Below the pieces are notes generated by a model. That model worked only from the letters and a program-made list of their open reading frames with translations, was not told the DNA's origin and did no database searches. Shown here in pieces: positions 4,632-9,190 of a stretch of DNA of 9,190 nucleotides (position 1 is its first letter; every line of letters begins with the position of its first letter). The position numbers and the translations under genes are program-made. The stretch comes from Cyanobacteria bacterium UBA11153 (GTDB lineage Bacteria; Cyanobacteriota; Cyanobacteriia; Cyanobacteriales; Coleofasciculaceae), in assembly GCA_003511885.1 (NCBI GenBank), contig DOIX01000181.1, forward strand, positions 22,461 to 31,650, in the 5' to 3' direction.

Positions 4632-7600
4632 ATGAGCTTAATTATTCGGCATTGGCTAGCAGACTGCCAGATTGGTAGGTTGGGAGGAATCACTCCTGTC
4701 ACAAATACGGCTGTCTCACAAACACTCGCTAACTTTACTCAACCAGGATATCCTAATGGACAAATGGCGGGTATTGCTTTTCGGATTGCCCAAGATATGG
4801 AAGCGAAAAGCCTTACCCCTTTTGACATTAGTGCAATTGCGGAGGTATTGGAACTTCCTCTAGTAGCCGGATTGCCACTGCTTCGTGTTATTTCTCAGTT
4901 AACGGTAGGACTCCTCCGGATTTTAAGTCGCAAAAAGCCTCTCAGAAGGAATGAAGGAACCTGGTTAACTTTTCAAGTTGCCTATCTCAATGCCTTACAG
5001 GGAATTTTAGAACAAGAATTTCAACTGAGAAGACCTTGGCTCAACCGGGCAACAGTACCACCAACACAAGAAGCCCAAGAGATTCTAACCGAGCCGCAAC
5101 TCATTGCTCTCATTAAAACATTGCGACCGGGAAGACTCAGTGACTCTCAAGCAGAACAAGCCCTGACCCTCATTGCTGACTCCTTGTTAGTGCAGCAGAT
5201 GAATAATATCGCGATCGCGTGGTTTGTGGCAAATGGGGCTGAAGAAACTGAGGCTAAATTACTTGCCCAACGCCTGAGTAATGGACTTCCCGGTCATTTA
5301 CTAACTGTTATTGCGGAAAATTCTTTGCCCTTAGCTCAGTTACAAAAGTTTGTCCGGCTAGGTAATGTAACGACTTGGCGAGATACGGCTCCTGATGTAC
5401 ACCACCGTCAAGATTTAGACTTTCTCCCCTCAAATTTACCATTAGATCTAGATCGGGAACGCTATCGTGCCGGATTATCCACAGTTTTAAGCGAACCTTT
5501 ATTTGGCGAACCTTTTTCACTTAAAGATTTATACATTCCCCTTAAAGGCAGGATTGTTTCAGAAGAGGGAAAATGTCAGGGAGTAGAGGTAGGAGGGAAA
5601 CCAGATAACTTATCTTCTGCCAAAGCTCCAGTGGATTTAATGGAATGGGCGATATCTCAGTTAGAGGATGGAAGCACGATCGCAGTTATTGAAGCCGATG
5701 CTGGATTTGGTAAAACTAGTTTCTGCCAAATCTTCGCCAACCACGTCGCTTCCGAACTTTATCCTCAATGGATGCCAGTGCTAATTCGGCTGCGGGATGT
5801 CACACTGGGTCAAACATTGGAACAAACTCTAGCCTCAGCTTTCCCTCTGGCACGCTTTACTGATACAGATGGCTGGCTTGCTCCTCATGCACCACCTCTA
5901 TTACTAATTCTAGATGGCCTTAACGAATTACCTCCCTCCCCGCCTACTGAACGTCACCTCTTTACTTTTATCGAACAGGTGATGGAATTTAAACGGCAAC
6001 TTTTTGCCCTATATGGCCTAACTCGCTGCAAGATTTTCCTCACCAGTCGCACTGGCACGCTGGATACTTTAGTCACCAAAGACTATCGACAAAAAAGTAC
6101 CCTCCCATTGTCCAACCAACTGCGACGAATTGCGATCGCGCTCATGGCACAAGATGAATTTCGCCAATGGTTTCAGAATTGGGCAAAAGTACAGTCAAAA
6201 TCTATCGCTCAGAGCTATTTTACCTTTTTAAAACATGGCGGTATCTTTCAAAAGCAACCGCCAAATAAGGAAATATCTACTATGATTTCCCGCCCCCTCA
6301 AACTTTATCTACTAGGGATTTTACATCGAGATGCCAGAGTAGATGAAAGTATTTTTCAACTGAGCGCAACCCAAACCAAATTTGAAATATACGATCGCAT
6401 TTGCCGCTGGTTATTAGGGGAAGCAGCCCCCGACAGCAGTCCAGCCGCCGAGCTAATTCGAGAAGGGATGGCTCATGCTAGCAGATCCACCGAAGCGATC
6501 GCTAATTTATTGGACAATCGCCATCCTCAAGAATTGCGCCACCTTATGCAAACAACTGCCCTGGCAATTCTCCAAACTAGTCGCTCTAGCACCCCTCTCC
6601 CCTCCCATCTCTCTCCTTTCATCTCTGGTCAATATCCCCTACCAGCTTTATTCTTCCACTGCCGTCAGGTGAAAAACCATCAACAACGACTAGAGGCTAA
6701 AGACTGCGGGCTTGTAAATGCTCCTGCTTCAGCCCCAAACCAACAGTCCTCAATCCCTACTTCTTATGTTGCCTCATTTTCTCATCCCCATCTTGGCGAA
6801 TACCTTGGGGCAGAAGAAATTATCCGTCAAATTAAGACTTTAACTAAGGAAGTGCCAGACAGATATGGTGCAATCCATTTTGTTGTTGAATCCGCAGTTA
6901 ATGTTGCTCAACATCTTTACGCATTGCTAGGATATGGTATATTGTCCCAACATATAGAAGAATTAACCATTGAAGGTTTGCGACGGGAACAAAAACGCAA
7001 TCCCGATCTTTTTTCCTTTCGAGTTTTATCGAAACGTCTCTATCAATTCTATCGAGGATGGTGTCAAGGACGTTGGATTGATGAAGGGATTGTCAGCCAA
7101 GCTTACCAAAAATACACAGATTTAGACAATCCTTTAAATACCTTACAAATTGATGCCGTAGTCGGAATTAATGTATTTTTATTACTTTGTGCCGCAGTTA
7201 GAGAAGCACGGGTACCCTTTTGGCCTTGCGGGAATCCCGATTTACCCCAAGACTTCGATCCCGATCGATTATTAACTTTTATTGGTCGCACATCAGTACT
7301 TTCTCCCACAGGATTTTGGCAGCGGTTACGACATACTTTTAGTCACCTTCATTTAGCTAGAGCTTGTTTGAATAGAGTCATGTTAGCAGGAGTAAATCTC
7401 GCACAAGCTAATTTATCAGCAGCAGAATTAATCGGGATTAATTTAACTAACGCTAATCTCCAAGGAGCTAACTTTATTTGGGCAAAAATGAATGGTGCAA
7501 ATCTCTCCAATGCTGATTTATATGGAGCTAATTTAGAAGGAGCCGATTTATCAGGTGCCAATCTCAGAGGAGCTAATTTAACAGGAGCTAATTTTACCAA

Positions 7601-7958
7601 TACCTGTCTATTTGAAGCTCAATTAGATCGAGAAAGCCATAACTTTGCGATCCGGAGTGGCGCATTATTTTCCCTAGAAGAATTTCAAATTTACAAGGAA
7701 TCTTTAGTAGTACCAACTCTGACATCAGAAGACGAAGTACTTTTAGAGGAAGGACCAACTATTTTTATCGAAAGTGCAGAAGGGGAAGCGATCGCACCAG
7801 AAATTCAGTATAGTATAGGGAATGATAACTATGATGGTGAAACAGCACCAGCCGCAGATTGGGAATACCCCAAACCAGCGGTGACACAAGAAGAGGAAGA
7901 TATGGGCGGTTATGCCGAGACAGCAATGTTAACAGAAACTATCGATGAAAACTTATAA
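4632..7958 (+). CDS. NACHT-domain STAND NTPase with C-terminal pentapeptide repeats
   Basis: The 1108-residue protein has a helical N-terminal region (1-340) of no recognised family, then a NACHT NTPase. Walker A is ADAGFGKT (355-362, K361), Walker B LLLILDGLNE (D428, E432) and sensor-1-like KIFLTSR (467-473, R473). FSHPHLGEYLGAEE at about 716-729 resembles the conserved motif of the helical domain that follows NACHT modules. Residues about 907-999 form roughly 18 A(N/D)LxG pentapeptides, which would fold as a right-handed quadrilateral beta-helix, likely a sensor or binding surface. The last 109 residues are acidic and apparently disordered. No membrane span or signal peptide is seen, so it is probably cytosolic. 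NACHT/STAND proteins act as ligand-triggered oligomerising switches, and bacterial members include anti-phage NLR-like proteins. This one has no recognisable toxic effector domain, so a defence or a regulatory role remains open. Confidence 0.93.
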   Translation: MSLIIRHWLADCQIGRLGGITPVTNTAVSQTLANFTQPGYPNGQMAGIAFRIAQDMEAKSLTPFDISAIAEVLELPLVAGLPLLRVISQLTVGLLRILSRKKPLRRNEGTWLTFQVAYLNALQGILEQEFQLRRPWLNRATVPPTQEAQEILTEPQLIALIKTLRPGRLSDSQAEQALTLIADSLLVQQMNNIAIAWFVANGAEETEAKLLAQRLSNGLPGHLLTVIAENSLPLAQLQKFVRLGNVTTWRDTAPDVHHRQDLDFLPSNLPLDLDRERYRAGLSTVLSEPLFGEPFSLKDLYIPLKGRIVSEEGKCQGVEVGGKPDNLSSAKAPVDLMEWAISQLEDGSTIAVIEADAGFGKTSFCQIFANHVASELYPQWMPVLIRLRDVTLGQTLEQTLASAFPLARFTDTDGWLAPHAPPLLLILDGLNELPPSPPTERHLFTFIEQVMEFKRQLFALYGLTRCKIFLTSRTGTLDTLVTKDYRQKSTLPLSNQLRRIAIALMAQDEFRQWFQNWAKVQSKSIAQSYFTFLKHGGIFQKQPPNKEISTMISRPLKLYLLGILHRDARVDESIFQLSATQTKFEIYDRICRWLLGEAAPDSSPAAELIREGMAHASRSTEAIANLLDNRHPQELRHLMQTTALAILQTSRSSTPLPSHLSPFISGQYPLPALFFHCRQVKNHQQRLEAKDCGLVNAPASAPNQQSSIPTSYVASFSHPHLGEYLGAEEIIRQIKTLTKEVPDRYGAIHFVVESAVNVAQHLYALLGYGILSQHIEELTIEGLRREQKRNPDLFSFRVLSKRLYQFYRGWCQGRWIDEGIVSQAYQKYTDLDNPLNTLQIDAVVGINVFLLLCAAVREARVPFWPCGNPDLPQDFDPDRLLTFIGRTSVLSPTGFWQRLRHTFSHLHLARACLNRVMLAGVNLAQANLSAAELIGINLTNANLQGANFIWAKMNGANLSNADLYGANLEGADLSGANLRGANLTGANFTNTCLFEAQLDRESHNFAIRSGALFSLEEFQIYKESLVVPTLTSEDEVLLEEGPTIFIESAEGEAIAPEIQYSIGNDNYDGETAPAADWEYPKPAVTQEEEDMGGYAETAMLTETIDENL
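7350..7628 (+). repeat. Pentapeptide-repeat coding region
   Basis: The DNA shows a loose 15-bp periodicity (GGAGCTAATTTA-like units) encoding consecutive A(N/D)L(x)G pentapeptides, with variants at the edges (LARAC, LNRVM). Repetition is at codon-family level rather than exact, indicating an old, diversified array inside the NACHT gene. Confidence 0.85.
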
Positions 7959-8031
7959 GCTGCACGATCGTTTAAACTGTATATCGGATCGAGTTAAGAT
8001 ATAGCAGAAAATAATCCAAACACTCCATTCT
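7959..8031. other. 73-bp spacer between NACHT gene and manC
   Basis: No terminator hairpin with a T-run, no Shine-Dalgarno before manC and no clear -35/-10 pair can be supported. An 8-bp palindrome GTTTAAAC lies at 7970-7977. It is the only intergenic space in the window free of short repeats. Read-through from the NACHT gene is possible. Confidence 0.4.
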
Positions 8032-9093
8032 ATGAATCAATCTTTAATACCTGTAATTCTCGCTGGTGGTAAAGGAGAAAGGTTTTGGCCTCTAAGCCGC
8101 AAGGACAAACCCAAACAGTTTCTCAGTTTAGATGGTAGTGGCAAAAGCCTCCTCCAAGCAACTGCTAACCGTCTCAGTCAACTCGCTGGCGATACCCAAA
8201 ATTTATGGGTTGTGACTTCAGCTCAATTAGCTGATACAGTGCGAGAACAGTTACCAGACTTACCACCAGAAAATATCCTAGCAGAACCGGAAGGACGGGA
8301 TACTGCTCCCGCAGTCGCTTGGTCAACTCTGGAAATTGCTAAAAAATATGGAGAAGATGCGATAGTAGGATTTTTCCCAGCAGATCACTGGATTGCTAAT
8401 CCAGAGGCGTTTCAACAAACAATTGAGGCAGCCGCTAATTTAGCCACCAATAAAAATGCCATTGTTACTTTGGGAATTGTCCCAGATTATCCCTCCACAG
8501 GTTACGGTTATATTGAACAAGGAGATTTAACGGATACTTTGGGGGGATTATCTGTTTATAAAGTAACTCGATTTACAGAAAAGCCTGACCGAGAAACTGC
8601 TGAGGCTTTTCTCAATACAGGAAAATTTAGTTGGAATAGCGGGATGTTTATTTTCCGCGCTGGGGTAGTTTTAGCGGAATTGAAGACTCACGCACCAGAA
8701 ATTATTTATCCTTTACAAGAGAAAGGTGTTGCGGCTTATTCGGAATTACCTAAGAAAAGTATCGACTATGCTTTAATGGAAAAAACTCAACTTGCCTATC
8801 TCCTTCCTGCTGTCTTTGGTTGGGATGATTTGGGGGATTGGAATGCTTTGGAACGTTTGTTGAAAGGTGATGCTGCTAATGTGGAATTAGCTAATCATGT
8901 GGGGATGGATACGAAAGGTGCGATTCTTTATGCTTCTGATGAGAATGAGATTGTGGTCACTATTGGTTTAGAGGATGTGGTAGTTGTCCGCGATGGCAAT
9001 GCTACTTTGATTGTTAAAAAAGATCGGACTCAGGAGATTAAGCAGGTTCTCAAAATTTTGCAAAACGATCCGAAATTGGGGAAATTTTTGTAA
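8032..9093 (+). CDS. manC: Mannose-1-phosphate guanylyltransferase (GDP-mannose synthesis)
   Basis: The enzyme makes GDP-mannose from GTP and mannose-1-phosphate for exopolysaccharide, O-antigen and other glycans in the cytosol. The 353-residue protein shows the nucleotidyltransferase signature LAGGKGERFWPLSR (10-23) followed by PKQFL (27-31). EPEGRDTAPA (85-94), the metal-site region FFPADHW (114-120), PSTGYGYI (154-161), FTEKP (181-185), NSGMF (202-206), SIDYALMEK (243-251) and GWDDLGDW (263-270) follow in the order expected for the family. It lacks the C-terminal mannose-6-phosphate isomerase cupin of bifunctional AlgA/XanB-type proteins, matching the short single-domain form. The start at 8032 leaves the usual few residues before the nucleotide-binding loop. 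No other sugar-nucleotide gene lies within the window. Confidence 0.95.
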   Translation: MNQSLIPVILAGGKGERFWPLSRKDKPKQFLSLDGSGKSLLQATANRLSQLAGDTQNLWVVTSAQLADTVREQLPDLPPENILAEPEGRDTAPAVAWSTLEIAKKYGEDAIVGFFPADHWIANPEAFQQTIEAAANLATNKNAIVTLGIVPDYPSTGYGYIEQGDLTDTLGGLSVYKVTRFTEKPDRETAEAFLNTGKFSWNSGMFIFRAGVVLAELKTHAPEIIYPLQEKGVAAYSELPKKSIDYALMEKTQLAYLLPAVFGWDDLGDWNALERLLKGDAANVELANHVGMDTKGAILYASDENEIVVTIGLEDVVVVRDGNATLIVKKDRTQEIKQVLKILQNDPKLGKFL

Positions 9094-9103
9094 AGGTATA
9101 GCA

Positions 9104-9131
9104 GTTGATAGTTGATAGTGGATAGTTGATA
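9104..9131. repeat. Four-unit heptamer array, GTTGATA type
   Basis: Four in-phase units: GTTGATA, GTTGATA, GTGGATA, GTTGATA. The reverse complements TATCAAC and TATCCAC are the main units of the array at 2434-2482. TATAGCA occurs just before the array (9097-9103) and again overlapping its end (9130-9136), bracketing it like a short direct repeat. The array starts 10 bp after the manC stop codon. Confidence 0.85.
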
Positions 9132-9190
9132 TAGCAATCCTAAATGAGTTGTAACAAGTGCGCGGCTTGAAACCCAGTCAGAGCAAGGAT
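9132..9190. other. Unassigned tail at window edge
   Basis: No gene, hairpin or terminator is seen. The segment around AGCAATCCTAAATGAGTTG resembles an intergenic repeat I recall from cyanobacterial genomes, but the window ends too soon to define it. Confidence 0.25.

Larger units (their letters stand above)
726..7795. repeat. Nine HIP1 octamers (GCGATCGC)
   Basis: Exact copies start at 726, 1321, 2524, 3472, 3829, 5211, 6132, 6495 and 7788. All lie inside coding sequence of the first three genes; none is in manC or in any intergenic space. About one per kilobase over this span is the hallmark of many cyanobacterial chromosomes and supports the taxonomic call. Confidence 0.9.

Noticed and set aside
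7349..7600. Minus-strand ORF of 83 codons rich in KLAP
   Set aside because: It is the antisense shadow of the pentapeptide repeats; the 15-bp period keeps that frame open.
8032..9093. Bifunctional mannose-1-phosphate guanylyltransferase/mannose-6-phosphate isomerase
   Set aside because: The protein ends at 353 residues, before where the isomerase cupin domain would lie.

Overview
The window reads as chromosomal DNA from a cyanobacterium, probably a filamentous one (inference). It carries nine exact HIP1 octamers (GCGATCGC), several arrays of 7-bp tandem repeats like the STRR families of filamentous cyanobacteria, a DUF3685/Ycf55-type response-regulator protein and a NACHT protein ending in pentapeptide repeats. 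No tRNA, rRNA, transposase, integrase or CRISPR array is visible.

Layout. Positions 1-559 hold no intact gene. They contain a small decayed reading frame on the minus strand (38-295, three internal stops), then a compound repeat made of hairpins and a duplicated segment (354-511). Two genes follow on the minus strand. The first (2341 to 560) has a degenerate receiver domain fused to DUF3685. The second, upstream of it (4304 to 2490), is a single-pass membrane protein with a long helical repeat domain. They are 148 bp apart and that gap contains two heptamer arrays. Positions 4305-4631 form a divergent intergenic region filled almost completely by 39 heptamer units in two arrays of opposite orientation. 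Two plus-strand genes follow: a 1108-residue NACHT NTPase with C-terminal pentapeptide repeats (4632-7958), and a single-domain mannose-1-phosphate guanylyltransferase, ManC (8032-9093). The window ends in another heptamer array and a short unassigned tail.

How the genes relate. Only manC has a clearly assignable enzymatic role: GDP-mannose supply for surface polysaccharide. The NACHT protein is a STAND-type signalling NTPase. Relatives in bacteria include anti-phage proteins, but nothing in this window proves a defence role. The repeat-rich membrane protein and the NACHT gene diverge from a shared control region that consists of repeats, so the promoters must lie in or next to those arrays. 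The unifying theme is invasion by short repeats. They occupy every intergenic space except the 73 bp before manC, overlap one start codon, and appear to have been accepted in frame inside the DUF3685 gene, which also carries a nine-G tract and a Glu in place of the phospho-acceptor Asp.
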